Positions 21,221 to 31,738 of a stretch of 64,000 bases of DNA are shown here, in pieces. This stretch comes from Acidobacteriota bacterium (GTDB lineage Bacteria > Acidobacteriota > Vicinamibacteria > Vicinamibacterales > CAVVIG01), in contig JADZED010000027.1 in the NCBI GenBank assembly GCA_020850715.1, positions 1 through 64,000 on the forward strand, given 5' to 3'. The position numbers and the translations under genes are program-made. The notes beneath the pieces were generated by a model. That model saw only the letters and a program-made list of their open reading frames with translations, made no database searches and was not told the DNA's origin. The stretch's first letter is position 1, and each line of letters begins with the position of its first letter.

Positions 21221-22560
21221 CAGGCTCGGAAGGCGGCGGCGGCCGGCCGCGCGATCGGGCCGGGCCTCGCCGCGTCCGGCCCGCCGGGCGCCAGCGGATC
21301 GAACCAGCCGATGGTCCGGTTGGCAGCGGTGAGCATCGCCTGCGCCGCGGCGCCGATGTCGTGAAGGGTGACCGTGCCGATGCGCGCCGGGGCGTCGGCG
21401 ATGACGCGCGCCTCGGCGATGGTCTCGAAATAACCGAGCTGGTGCGCGATGTTGGTCACGCTGTCGCTCTCGAACACCAGGCGCGCCCGAAGCTGTGTCT
21501 TCGCTTTCGCCAGCTCCGCATCCGTGATGAGGCCGCGCCGAACGCGCTCGAGCTCGTCGAGGGCGGCCGCTTCGACATCCGCGAGCGGTACGCCCGCCGT
21601 GGCGGTCGCCGACACCACGTAGAGAAACGGCTCGGCGGTCGGCAGCAGCGCGCCGGAGATCGACGAGGCGAGGCCGCGCTCGACGAGCGCGCGGTAGAGC
21701 CGCGCGCTGCGCTGCGGCGGCGGCACGCGAAAGCTGCTCCAGAGGTTCAGCCCCTTGGCGCCCGTCAGCACGGCGTCGAGCAGCAGGAGCGGGTAGAACT
21801 GCGGGTCGGTCACCGCCGGTGCGTGGTAGCCGATCTTGAGGTAGCCCGTCGTGCCGTCGCGGCGGAGCGTCACGCGCCGCTCGCCCGTCTGCTCCGGCTC
21901 GATGGTCGCGCGGCGCGGCGCCGCCGCGGTCGAGGCGGGAATCGGGCGGAAGCGCCGGTCGACCAGCCGCAGCGCCTCGTCGGCCTCCACGTCGCCGACG
22001 ACGACCAGCGTGGCGCGGTTGGGCACGTAGTGCGCGCGGTAGTAGCCGTAGAGGTCGTCGCGCGTCATCGTCTGCAGGTCCGACAGCCAGCCGATCGTCG
22101 GATTGCGGTATGGATGCGCCTTGAACGCGGTCGCGGTCAGCTCCTGATCGAGCAGCTGATCGGGATCGTTCTCGCCGCCCTGCAGCTCGGAGATGATGAC
22201 GGTGCGCTCCGACTCGCAGTCGTCGGGATGGTAGAGGCCGTTCGCCATGCGTTCGGCTTCGATGAAGAGCATCCGATCGAGCGCATCGCGCGAGGCGGTC
22301 TCGAGGTACGCGGTCTGATCGATCCAGGTGTAGCCGTTCCAGGTGCCGCCGAACTGCTCGATGATCCCCTTGACCTCGTCGCGCGGAATGTTCCGCGTGC
22401 CCTTGAAGTTCATGTGCTCGCACCAGTGCGAGATGCCGGTCAGGCCGGGTCCCTCGTCCTTCGAGCCGACCTTGTACCAGCACCACACCGAGACGAGCGG
22501 CGCGGTGTGCTCCTCCTGCACCAGCACCTTCAAGCCGTTGTCGAGCGTCGTGGCGCGCAT
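21220..22560 (-). CDS. M16-family zinc peptidase (HxxEH present)
   Basis: GISHWCEHMNFKGTRN; TATAAT 7 nt upstream of ATG. Confidence 0.9.
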   Translation of the reverse strand: MRATTLDNGLKVLVQEEHTAPLVSVWCWYKVGSKDEGPGLTGISHWCEHMNFKGTRNIPRDEVKGIIEQFGGTWNGYTWIDQTAYLETASRDALDRMLFIEAERMANGLYHPDDCESERTVIISELQGGENDPDQLLDQELTATAFKAHPYRNPTIGWLSDLQTMTRDDLYGYYRAHYVPNRATLVVVGDVEADEALRLVDRRFRPIPASTAAAPRRATIEPEQTGERRVTLRRDGTTGYLKIGYHAPAVTDPQFYPLLLLDAVLTGAKGLNLWSSFRVPPPQRSARLYRALVERGLASSISGALLPTAEPFLYVVSATATAGVPLADVEAAALDELERVRRGLITDAELAKAKTQLRARLVFESDSVTNIAHQLGYFETIAEARVIADAPARIGTVTLHDIGAAAQAMLTAANRTIGWFDPLAPGGPDAARPGPIARPAAAAFRA

Positions 22561-22590
22561 CGGGATCATTATAGAATCGTGGGATACCCC

Positions 22591-25473
22591 ATGCCCGAGT
22601 GGAAAGACACCGTCAACCTGCCGCGGACCGACTTCCCGATGAAGGCCAATCTGCCCGCGGCCGAGCCGCTCGCGCTCGCCCGGTGGACGGCGATGGACCT
22701 CTACGGAAGGATCCGCCAGCGCCGGCGCGGCGCGCCGCGATTCGTGCTGCACGACGGACCGCCGTACGCCAACGGCAACATCCACATGGGGACCGCCCTC
22801 AACAAGATCCTCAAGGAATTCGTCGTGAAGTCGCGCTCGATGGCCGGCTTCGACGCGCCGTACGTCGTCGGCTACGACTGCCACGGCCTGCCGATCGAGT
22901 TGCAGGTGGATCGCGAGCTCGGCGCGAGGAAGCGCGGCATGTCGGTGGCCGAATTCTGCCGGGCCTGCCGCGCCTACGCCGAGCGGTTCGTCGGCACGAT
23001 GAGCGCGCAGTTCCAGCGGCTCGGCATTCTCGGCACCTGGGACGAGCCGTACCTGACGATGAACTTCAAGTACCAGGCGGCGATCGTCCGGGCATTCGGC
23101 CGCTTCGTCGATCGGGGGCTCGTCTACAAGGGCAAGAAGCCGGTCCACTGGTGCATTCACTGCCGCACGGCCCTGGCGGAAGCCGAAGTCGAGTACGAGG
23201 ATCACACCTCGCCGTCGATCTACGTCGAGTTTCCCCTCTCGCACGAGAGCGCCCCCGACCTGGCGGCGCGCGTGCCCGCGCTGGCGGGCCGCCCCGTCTC
23301 GGTGCTGATCTGGACGACGACGCCCTGGACGATTCCGTCGAACCTGGCGATCGCGTTCCATCCCGACTTCGACTACGCGGCGTACGACGTCGACGGCCGC
23401 GCAATCATCGTAGCCGAGGCGCTGGCCCCGGCGGTCGCCGGGGCGACCGGGCGGAGCTTCGGATCGCCGGTTGCGAGGATGAAGGGCGCCGAGCTCGAGC
23501 GCCTGCGCTTCCAGCATCCGCTCTACGCGCGGCCGTCGCTCGCGGTGCTCGCGCACTACGTGACGCTCGACGCAGGCACCGGCGCCGTTCACACCGCGCC
23601 CGGTCATGGCGCCGACGACTTCAACACCGGCACGACGTACGGCCTCGAGATCTACGCGCCGGTGGACCCGGGCGGGCACTTCTTCGAATCGGTCGAGCTG
23701 TTCGGCGGCCAGCGCGTGTTCGACGCCAACCCCAACGTGGAGGCGGCGCTGGCGGCGCGCGGCCGGCTGTGGCACCGGCAGCCCGTGCGGCACCAGTATC
23801 CGCACTGCTGGCGCTGCCACAACCCGGTGATCTTCCTGGCGACGAGCCAGTGGTTCATCGGGCTGGATCAAAGGCAGGAGCTGGAGGCCGGCGGCTCGGG
23901 AGCCGAGCCGCGGGGATCGGGGCTGGGCGGCAGGACGCTGCGTGAAGCCGCGCTCGAGGCGATCGACCATGACGTGCGCTGGATCCCCTCGTGGGGCCGC
24001 GATCGGATGCGCAACATGGTGGCCGGGCGGCCCGACTGGTGCATCTCGCGGCAGCGCGTCTGGGGCGTGCCGATTCCGGCCGTCGACTGCGTCGCCTGCG
24101 GCGCCGCGCTGATCACGCCGGCGCTCGTCGAGCGGGCCGCCGCCGTCTTCGAGCGTTACGGCGCCGACGCGTGGTACGAGCGGCCCGCCGGGGACTTCGT
24201 CCCTGATGGGCTGGCCTGCCCGTCGTGCGGCGGCACCGCGCTCGAGCGCGAGACGAACATCCTCGACGTCTGGTTCGACTCGGGCTCGAGCCACGAGGCG
24301 GTGCTCTCGGTCCGGCCCGAGCTCACGTGGCCGGCCGACATCTACCTCGAGGGCAGCGATCAGCACCGGGGCTGGTTCCAGAGCTCGCTGCTCGTCGGCC
24401 TCGGCACCCGCGGCCGCCCGCCGTTCCGCCAGGTGCTCACGCACGGCTTCATCGTCGCCGAGGACGGCCGCAAGATGTCGAAGTCGCTCGGCAACTCGAT
24501 CGAGCCGCAGGAGATCATCCAGCAGAGCGGCGCCGACATCCTCCGCCTCTGGGTGTCGATGAGCGACTACACGCAGGAGGTCCGCCTCGGCCGCGAGATC
24601 CTCTCCCGCGTCACCGAGGCGTATCGGAAGATCCGCAACACCATGCGGTATCTGGTCGCGAACCTGTACGATTTCGATCCCTCCGCCGATTGCGTGCCGC
24701 CTGCGCAGATCGAGGAGATCGATCGCTACGTGCTCGCCCGCTACGCCGGGGTGGGACGCCGCATCCTCGACGCGTACGACGCGTACGAGTACGGCGCGAT
24801 CTTCAATGCGCTGAATTCCTTCGCCACCGTGGATCTGAGCGCCGTCTACAACGACGTGTCGAAGGATCGGCTCTATACCTTCGCCGCGCGCTCCGCGGGC
24901 CGGCGCTCGGCGCAGACGGCGATGTTCATCATGGCCGACGGGCTCACGCGGCTGATGGCGCCAATCCTGTCGTTCACCGCCGACGAGCTCTGGCAGCACC
25001 TCCCGGGAGCGCGGCGCCCCGAGCAGCCCGCCGGCCGCGACGAGTCGGTCCACATCGCGCTGTTCCCGGCGCGCGAGGCGCTGCAGGCGCTGGACGACGC
25101 CGAGCTGACCGCGCGATGGGATCGCCTCATCGCCATTCGCGAGCAGGTGCTGGCCGAGATCGAGCCGCTGCGGAAGGACAAGCGGATCGGCAGTTCGCTG
25201 CAGGCGCGCGTCGTGCTCGCGGCGAGCCAGCCGGACCTGGCGCTGCTCGAGCGCCACGCGCGCGATCTGCCGATGCTCTTCATCGTGTCGGAGGTGGAGG
25301 TCGGGCCGGCGGCGCACGGCGAGGGCGGCCCCATGCGCGTCACGATCGAGCGCGCCGGCGGCGTCAGGTGCGAACGCTGCTGGCGGTACGTGCCGGCGGT
25401 ATCGAGCGAGCCGGCGTTCACCGGGGTGTGCAGTCGCTGCCAGGACGCGCTGGCGGAGATGGTCAACCCGTAG
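22591..25473 (+). CDS. ileS: Isoleucyl-tRNA synthetase
   Basis: DGPPYANGNIHMGTALNKILKEF, DGRKMSKSLGNSI, C-terminal zinc finger CERCWRYV...CSRCQDAL. Confidence 0.98.
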   Translation: MPEWKDTVNLPRTDFPMKANLPAAEPLALARWTAMDLYGRIRQRRRGAPRFVLHDGPPYANGNIHMGTALNKILKEFVVKSRSMAGFDAPYVVGYDCHGLPIELQVDRELGARKRGMSVAEFCRACRAYAERFVGTMSAQFQRLGILGTWDEPYLTMNFKYQAAIVRAFGRFVDRGLVYKGKKPVHWCIHCRTALAEAEVEYEDHTSPSIYVEFPLSHESAPDLAARVPALAGRPVSVLIWTTTPWTIPSNLAIAFHPDFDYAAYDVDGRAIIVAEALAPAVAGATGRSFGSPVARMKGAELERLRFQHPLYARPSLAVLAHYVTLDAGTGAVHTAPGHGADDFNTGTTYGLEIYAPVDPGGHFFESVELFGGQRVFDANPNVEAALAARGRLWHRQPVRHQYPHCWRCHNPVIFLATSQWFIGLDQRQELEAGGSGAEPRGSGLGGRTLREAALEAIDHDVRWIPSWGRDRMRNMVAGRPDWCISRQRVWGVPIPAVDCVACGAALITPALVERAAAVFERYGADAWYERPAGDFVPDGLACPSCGGTALERETNILDVWFDSGSSHEAVLSVRPELTWPADIYLEGSDQHRGWFQSSLLVGLGTRGRPPFRQVLTHGFIVAEDGRKMSKSLGNSIEPQEIIQQSGADILRLWVSMSDYTQEVRLGREILSRVTEAYRKIRNTMRYLVANLYDFDPSADCVPPAQIEEIDRYVLARYAGVGRRILDAYDAYEYGAIFNALNSFATVDLSAVYNDVSKDRLYTFAARSAGRRSAQTAMFIMADGLTRLMAPILSFTADELWQHLPGARRPEQPAGRDESVHIALFPAREALQALDDAELTARWDRLIAIREQVLAEIEPLRKDKRIGSSLQARVVLAASQPDLALLERHARDLPMLFIVSEVEVGPAAHGEGGPMRVTIERAGGVRCERCWRYVPAVSSEPAFTGVCSRCQDALAEMVNP

Positions 25474-25476
25474 ACC

Positions 25477-26007
25477 ATGGCGCCGACGCCCGACGCCGGC
25501 CCTCCCGACCCGCCGCGGCCGGCGCGCCGCCTCGAGCTGTGGCTGCCGCTCGCGATCGTGATCGCGGACCAGGCGACCAAGGCGATGGTTCGCGCGTCGC
25601 TCGCGCTGCACGAAAGCGTCGCGATCATCCCGGGGCTGCTCGACTTCACGCTCGTCCGCAACGAGGGCGCCGCATTCGGCATCCTGAACGCCGCCGACTT
25701 TCCGTTCAAGACGATGGCAATCGCGATCGTCGCCACCGCCGCGCTCGTCGGGGTGGGGCTGTACGCCGCCAGCCTCGCGCATCATCAGCTCGCCGCGCGG
25801 ACCGGTCTCGCGCTCATCCTGGGCGGCGCTGCCGGGAACCTGCTCGACCGTATCACGGTCGGATCGGTGGTCGACTTCGTCGACGTCTACTGGGGGTCGT
25901 GGCACTTCTGGGCGTTCAACGTCGCCGACGCGGCGATTACGATTGGCGTGGCTGTTATGATCATCGATATGCTCGGTACGGGGACGCATGCATCCGATTC
26001 TGCTTGA
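25477..26007 (+). CDS. lspA: Lipoprotein signal peptidase
   Basis: IADQATKAMV, RNEGAAFGIL, GGAAGNLLDRI, VVDFVDVY, FNVADAAI. Confidence 0.95.
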   Translation: MAPTPDAGPPDPPRPARRLELWLPLAIVIADQATKAMVRASLALHESVAIIPGLLDFTLVRNEGAAFGILNAADFPFKTMAIAIVATAALVGVGLYAASLAHHQLAARTGLALILGGAAGNLLDRITVGSVVDFVDVYWGSWHFWAFNVADAAITIGVAVMIIDMLGTGTHASDSA

Positions 26008-26788
26008 GCTGGGACCGCTCACCGTCTACACCTACGGGCTGCTGCTCGCTGCGGCGTACCTGCTGGGCCTGAAGCTCGCGATGGTGCGCGCGGGACATCG
26101 CAGGCTCGATGAGGCCCGTGTCCTCGACCTGGGCATCTACATCATCATCAGCGCGCTCGTCGGCGCGAAGCTCCTGCTCGTCGTCACCAACTACCATGCC
26201 TTCTTCGGTGATCCGCGCGAGCTGCTGACGCTTGCCCGGTCGGGCGGGGTCTTCTATGGCGGCCTCATCCTCGCGGTCGTCGTGGCGGTCTGGTACATCC
26301 AGCGCGTCGGCCTGCCGCTGTGGACGACCTGCGATGTCTTCGCGCCGGGCATCGCGCTCGGACACGTCATCGGCCGCTTCGGCTGCCTGTTCGCCGGCTG
26401 CTGCTACGGCAAACCGACCAGCGTGCCGTGGGCGATCACGTTCACCGACCCGGCGGCCGCACAGAACGTCGGCACGCCGCTCGGCGTGCCGCTGCACCCG
26501 ACGCAGCTGTACGAAGCAGGGGCGGAGCTCGCGATCCTCATGGTGCTGCTCGCCACCGAGAAGAAGGGCCGCCCGTTCGCCGGCCGCACGTTCTGGCTGT
26601 ACATGTTTCTCTATGCCGTGTCGCGATTCGTCATCGAGTTCTACCGCGGGGACGTGCGCGGCAGCATCGGCATCTTCTCGACTTCGCAGTTCATCTCCGT
26701 CATCCTGGCGCCGCTCGCCATCGGCATGCTGGTCTATCTGGCGCGCTCGGTGGCGCCTGAGCCGCGCCGGGTGCGCAAGGTCGCTTGA
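25988..26788 (+). CDS. lgt: Prolipoprotein diacylglyceryl transferase
   Basis: GGLILAVVVA, HVIGRFGCLFAGCCYGKPT, HPTQLYEA. Confidence 0.95.
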   Translation: MHPILLELGPLTVYTYGLLLAAAYLLGLKLAMVRAGHRRLDEARVLDLGIYIIISALVGAKLLLVVTNYHAFFGDPRELLTLARSGGVFYGGLILAVVVAVWYIQRVGLPLWTTCDVFAPGIALGHVIGRFGCLFAGCCYGKPTSVPWAITFTDPAAAQNVGTPLGVPLHPTQLYEAGAELAILMVLLATEKKGRPFAGRTFWLYMFLYAVSRFVIEFYRGDVRGSIGIFSTSQFISVILAPLAIGMLVYLARSVAPEPRRVRKVA

Positions 26789-27726
26789 CCCGGACCGCCT
26801 TCCGGGTTCCCGAAGAGAGCGCCGGCACGCGTCTGGATCAGTTCGTCGTCTCGGTGCTGGCGAACCATTCGCGCTCCCAGGTACAGCGGCTCATCAGGGA
26901 GAGCCGGATTCAGGTCGACGGACGCGGAGGAAGAGCGAATCAGCCGGTCAGGTCCGGCCAGCACGTCGAGGTCGACCTCCCCGACCCAATCGAACCGGCG
27001 CCGCAGCCCGAGGCGCTTCCCCTCCGCGTCCTCTACGAGGACCGCGACCTCATCGTCGTCGACAAGCCCGCCGGCATGGTCGTGCACCCCGCGGCCGGCC
27101 ATGCCCATGGCACGCTGGTCAACGCGCTCCTGCACCACGTGAAGGACCTCAGCGGCATCGGCGGCGAGAAGCGCCCCGGAATCGTGCACCGGCTCGACCG
27201 CGGCACGTCGGGGGTGATGGTCGTCGCGAAGCACGATGCCGCGCACGAGGCGCTCGCCCGCCAGTTCCGCGACCGGGAAGTCGAGAAGGAATACCTGGCG
27301 CTCGTGTGGGGGCACCTGCAGGCGCACCGGCGCATCGACACGCCGATCGGCCGCGATCCCGCGAACCGGAAGAAGATGTCGGCGCGCGCGCGCCGGAGCC
27401 GGACCGCGGTCACGCGGATCGTCCGCGCCGAGGCGCTGCGCGCCCTCACCCTGGTGCGTGTCGCCATCCATACCGGACGAACGCATCAGATCCGCGTGCA
27501 CCTGAGCGCGATCGGACATCCGATCGTCGGCGATGCCCTGTACGGCGGCGTGCGGCGGCGCGTGCCCGGCGATCTGCGCGCGGTGACGCGCCTGGACCGG
27601 CCGTTCCTCCATGCTGCGCATCTGGCGTTCGCCCATCCCGGAGACGGGCGCCGGCTGGAGCTCTTCAGCGAACTGCCCGAAGATCTCCAGCGGGTCCTGG
27701 ACGAACTGCGCGGGATGCCGGCCTGA
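26785..27726 (+). CDS. rluD: RluD-family pseudouridine synthase
   Basis: S4 domain start; HRLDRGTSGVMVVAK; GRTHQIRVHLSAIGHPIVGD. Confidence 0.93.
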   Translation: MTRTAFRVPEESAGTRLDQFVVSVLANHSRSQVQRLIRESRIQVDGRGGRANQPVRSGQHVEVDLPDPIEPAPQPEALPLRVLYEDRDLIVVDKPAGMVVHPAAGHAHGTLVNALLHHVKDLSGIGGEKRPGIVHRLDRGTSGVMVVAKHDAAHEALARQFRDREVEKEYLALVWGHLQAHRRIDTPIGRDPANRKKMSARARRSRTAVTRIVRAEALRALTLVRVAIHTGRTHQIRVHLSAIGHPIVGDALYGGVRRRVPGDLRAVTRLDRPFLHAAHLAFAHPGDGRRLELFSELPEDLQRVLDELRGMPA

Positions 27727-27880
27727 TCGGCCGCCGCCCGGATGGCGGCAGTCCGCCGCCGCGCCCGGTAGAATCGGAACGTCTGCGCTGCAGCCGCCCG
27801 CAGATGGCCGATCCGCGGCGGCACGGCGATCGCCAGGCCGACCGTCGTCGCGCCGGCTTCAGATCGCCGAGCGAGGTGCC

Positions 27881-28384
27881 ATGCCAATCGTCTATCGAAG
27901 CCGCGTGTTCGACATCGAAGTCGATCTCGTCACGTTGATGAACGACCGCGAGCACGAGGTGGCCACCGTCCGGCACGCCCCGTCGGTCGTGCTGCTCCCG
28001 GTCCAGGAGGACGGCCGCCTGATTCTCGTACGGCAGTACCGCCACAGCGCCGGCCGCGAACTCTGGGAACTGCCGGCCGGCAGCATCGAGCCCGGCGAGT
28101 CTCCCGAAGCGGCGGCCGCGCGCGAGTGCGAAGAGGAAATCGCGCTGCGCCCCGGTCGCATCGAGCGGCTCGGCGCCTTCTACCCGGCCCCCGGATACTG
28201 CGACGAGCGACTGATGTTCTTCCGGGTCTCCGACCTCGAGCAGCCGCCGGCGGAGTCGCCGCATCACCCGGATGAAGACGAGGAGATCTACGCACAGGCC
28301 TTCACGATCGACGCTGCACGGGGGATGGTGGCCCGCGGCGAAATCGTCGACTTGAAGACCGCGTACGGCCTGACGCTGCTGTGA
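27881..28384 (+). CDS. NUDIX hydrolase (ADP-ribose pyrophosphatase-like)
   Basis: ELPAGSIEPGESPEAAAARECEEEIAL. Confidence 0.93.
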   Translation: MPIVYRSRVFDIEVDLVTLMNDREHEVATVRHAPSVVLLPVQEDGRLILVRQYRHSAGRELWELPAGSIEPGESPEAAAARECEEEIALRPGRIERLGAFYPAPGYCDERLMFFRVSDLEQPPAESPHHPDEDEEIYAQAFTIDAARGMVARGEIVDLKTAYGLTLL

Positions 28385-28478
28385 CACGCCCTGGCCGCGA
28401 CGCGCCGGCCGCGTCGAAGCGGCGCCCCGGCCCGAGGCTGCGTGGCGGCCTCGCGCGGCAATCGCGGCCGGACCAGGA

Positions 28479-30770
28479 TCAGCGGCGGATCTGGTACGCC
28501 ACCTTCACGAAGAACCCGTCCGCCGTGCGCCTGAGATCGCCGAGCGAACCGGCGCGATCGGGTGCCAGCGCGGCGCCGTAGCCGATGTAGGCGGCCGTGC
28601 CGGGTGTCGGTTCGAAAGAGGCCAGGCAGTCGACGCGCAGGCCGTTGGATTGCTGCGCCGGCCGCGGGACGCCGCCGACGTAGATGGGCAAGGTCGAATC
28701 CCTCGCCAGCAGCGCCTCCCGGCGCTCCGATCGATACTCGGCAACGATCCGGAAGAACAGCGTCCGCTGGGGCTGATACTCGATCTTCAGGCGCGGGATC
28801 GTCGTGCTCGCGTAGGGCGAGCCGTCGCGCTGCCGCGCGATGCGCGAAACGGTCGCTGACACCTCTGCGCGCATCGATGATGCCGGCCTGAACGCCAGCG
28901 CCGTCGACAGCCGCGTCTCGCGGCCGGCCGAGGCCTCGGCGAAGATCGGCACCTCGCCGCGGGCAAGATCGACCGAGCCCGTGAACATCTGGAATGCCGG
29001 CGTGTCGACGCTCACCGAGGCGGCAAACAGCCCCTCGAGACTCGCCGGGGGGAGAAACGGCTCCAGCACGCCCTGCCGCTGAATCTCGTAATCCTGGTAG
29101 TCCGCCGGATCGAGACGGTAGTACTGCCAGCCTGCATCGGCGTTGACGCTCCAGCCGCCGCGCAGGCGCGTCTGCACCACGAAGGAATCCTCGCCCTCGA
29201 TCGGACGCCTCTCGAGGAACTCGCCGTAGTTCCAGGTCCGGCTCGGATTGAAACGGACATTGAGCTGCTCAACCAGCGCACCGCGCGGCGCGTCGTAGGT
29301 CAGCCGCTGCCAATAGCGCGCCTGGACGAAGTTGCGCCGCGGGACGAAGCCGGCACGCGACTCGAACTGCTCGCCCACGCCGTTCACTTCGTAGTGGAAG
29401 CCCCAGACGCGGCCGGTCCGATCGTAGATGACGTTCCAGATGGGCGAGGTGGTCTCGAGGCCGCGCGTCCCGCTCCACGATCGCCCGAGCTGCACCTGTG
29501 CGTAGTAGAGCCGCCGGAAGACGAGCCGCACGTCGCCCGCGAGCACGCGGTTGGAGGTTCCATCCGATACTTCGTCGGTGTAGGTGAGCCCGGCGAGCGA
29601 GCTGCGGCCGAAATCGCGGCGAAGCCTCGTGATGTTGAACAGCGCGTCGCCGGCAGCCTTCTCGTCGAGGGCCGTCAGGTGCGCGATGCTGAAGCCGCCG
29701 ACCTTGCCGGTGAGCTTTCCGCCGGCGGCCGGGTTCACGATCTGGCGCGTGTACACGAGGCGGTTCGGCGTCGAGAACAGCTCAATCCCCTCGAGGAAGA
29801 AGGGCCGTTTCTCGGGAAAGGAGAGCGCGAACCGTTCGTTGACCGTCACCACGCCGGCGTCCGATTCCACCTGGCTGAAATCGGGATTCACGGTCGCGTC
29901 GATCGAGAGGTTCGTGAACCCCAGGCGGCCGTTCACGCCGCCGCTCCCGGTCAGCGCCCCGCGCTCGAAGGCGCCCGACTGCAGGCGCGCGCCGCCGCGG
30001 GCACCGGTCGCGAACGGCTGAATCTCGGTCACGAGGCCTCGCCGCAAGTCGTGAATGCCGTCGAGCATTCCCGCCTGCGCGAGGAAGCTGGCCCCCGGGC
30101 GCACTTCGGCCCACGTATCCTCGTGGCCCGTCCGCTGCACCTTCCGGCTGACGTTGAACCCCCAGCGCTGCGGACCATTGCCTGGATAGCGCAGGCTCTT
30201 GAACGGGATGCGCACCTCCACCGTGTAACCCAGTTCGGTCAGTCGGCCGGCCGAATCGAAGCGATAGTCGGGGCTGCGATCGAGCGATCCGCCAGAGCCC
30301 CCGCCACCTCCCACGCCCCCGCCGCCGCCCTCGCTCTGCACGCCATCCTGCTGCGCCCCGAGCGGATTGACGGTGAACACGAATGCGCGCCGCCGATCGT
30401 TGAACGTATCGAGGTAGAACGAGACGGTGTCCTCCTGATCGAGACCGTCGCGGCGCGCCATGCTCGCGCGAATCGATGCGGCCTGGCTGTCGCGGGCGAC
30501 GACGCCGAGGTGCAGCGCCTCGGGTGAATACCAGATCAGGACCTCGGAGCGCTCCGTTGCCGGCCCGCCGCCGTTGGCGTCGATCGGAATGCGCTGCCTG
30601 AAATCGGTCAGCCTGGCCGCCTGCGACCACGCGGGCTCGTCCAGACGGCCGTCGATCTCGACGGTCGCTTCGATCCGCGGCGCAGTCGCAGAGGGGGCTT
30701 CCGCGCCCGCTCCTCCGGAGGGCGCCACGGCCGCCTGGATCACCAGGGTCAGGAGGAACGGGATGATCAT
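28479..30770 (-). CDS. DUF5916 / CBM9-like outer-membrane protein
   Basis: CBM9-like start (IDGRLDEPAWSQAARLTDF), FPEKRPFFLEGIELF, C-terminal beta-barrel character. Confidence 0.8.
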   Translation of the reverse strand: MIIPFLLTLVIQAAVAPSGGAGAEAPSATAPRIEATVEIDGRLDEPAWSQAARLTDFRQRIPIDANGGGPATERSEVLIWYSPEALHLGVVARDSQAASIRASMARRDGLDQEDTVSFYLDTFNDRRRAFVFTVNPLGAQQDGVQSEGGGGGVGGGGGSGGSLDRSPDYRFDSAGRLTELGYTVEVRIPFKSLRYPGNGPQRWGFNVSRKVQRTGHEDTWAEVRPGASFLAQAGMLDGIHDLRRGLVTEIQPFATGARGGARLQSGAFERGALTGSGGVNGRLGFTNLSIDATVNPDFSQVESDAGVVTVNERFALSFPEKRPFFLEGIELFSTPNRLVYTRQIVNPAAGGKLTGKVGGFSIAHLTALDEKAAGDALFNITRLRRDFGRSSLAGLTYTDEVSDGTSNRVLAGDVRLVFRRLYYAQVQLGRSWSGTRGLETTSPIWNVIYDRTGRVWGFHYEVNGVGEQFESRAGFVPRRNFVQARYWQRLTYDAPRGALVEQLNVRFNPSRTWNYGEFLERRPIEGEDSFVVQTRLRGGWSVNADAGWQYYRLDPADYQDYEIQRQGVLEPFLPPASLEGLFAASVSVDTPAFQMFTGSVDLARGEVPIFAEASAGRETRLSTALAFRPASSMRAEVSATVSRIARQRDGSPYASTTIPRLKIEYQPQRTLFFRIVAEYRSERREALLARDSTLPIYVGGVPRPAQQSNGLRVDCLASFEPTPGTAAYIGYGAALAPDRAGSLGDLRRTADGFFVKVAYQIRR

Positions 30771-31723
30771 CCGGCGGATTGTACTTCCACGGCCTCTTCG
30801 ACCGTCGCCGCGTGGATTGCGATCGTGTCGTCCACATGGCGGGCGTATCCGCCGGCGAGCACGACGACCAGCGGAATGCCGGCGAGGCGGATGCTGCGCA
30901 TTACCATCCGATCGCGTGTGCGCAGGCCGGCCATCGTCAGCCGCAGGCCGCCGAGCTGATCGTCCTCGTAGGGATCGGCGCCGGCCAGATAGAACACGCA
31001 GCGAGGACGGTGGGCGACGACGGCCGGGAGCGCCGCGTCGAGCCTGGCGAGATAGGTGGCGTCGTGTGTACCGTCGGCGAGTCCGATGTCGAGGGAGCCG
31101 CGCGGCTTGAACATCGGGTAGTTGTGCTGCTGGTGCATCGAGAAGGTGAAGACCTCGGGATCCGACTCGAAGATGAATGCCGTGCCGTTGCCGTGATGCA
31201 CGTCGAGGTCGATGATCCCGATCCGCGCGAGCCCGCGCGACTGCAGGACGCGGGCGGCGACGGCGACGTCGTTGAACGGGCAGAATCCTTCGCCGTGGCC
31301 CGGATAGGCATGATGCAGCCCGCCGCCGAGATGGCAGGCGATCCCCGATCCCGGCCCCCATCCCGATCCCGATTCCCGGCTCCGTGTTCCGGACGCCTCC
31401 GGGCCGCACGCGAGCAGGGCGGCCTCGATGGTGCCGCCGACCATGAGCCGGAACCCCTCGACCATCTCCTCGGACCAGGGCAGCTCGAGCCGCGCGATCT
31501 CGTCGGGGGTCATCGCGCCGGTTCGCAGCGCGTGAAGATACTCGCGGGCATGAACGCGCGCGAGATCCTCCCACGCCGCCGGCTGCGGCTCGACGAGGTC
31601 GCCGGGGGCGAGCACGCCGGTCTCCAGGAGACGGTCGCGAACCAGGTGATATTTCGCGGTGGGAAACACGTGCCGCCCGATATCGATGTGATACCGGGCG
31701 GCATGGATGGTGGCAACGCCCAC
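30767..31723 (-). CDS. Histone-deacetylase-family (acetoin utilization-like) deacetylase
   Basis: [48 protein letters not shown]. Confidence 0.92.
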   Translation of the reverse strand: MGVATIHAARYHIDIGRHVFPTAKYHLVRDRLLETGVLAPGDLVEPQPAAWEDLARVHAREYLHALRTGAMTPDEIARLELPWSEEMVEGFRLMVGGTIEAALLACGPEASGTRSRESGSGWGPGSGIACHLGGGLHHAYPGHGEGFCPFNDVAVAARVLQSRGLARIGIIDLDVHHGNGTAFIFESDPEVFTFSMHQQHNYPMFKPRGSLDIGLADGTHDATYLARLDAALPAVVAHRPRCVFYLAGADPYEDDQLGGLRLTMAGLRTRDRMVMRSIRLAGIPLVVVLAGGYARHVDDTIAIHAATVEEAVEVQSAG

Positions 31724-31738
31724 GTCCGCGCGCCGGCG

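Noticed and set aside
22561-26022. Long minus-strand ORF extension opposite ileS/lspA
   Set aside because: Antisense to clear ileS/lspA; Arg/Asp/Gly-rich translation typical of GC-rich shadow frames. Only the part ending at 21220 (M16 peptidase) is real.
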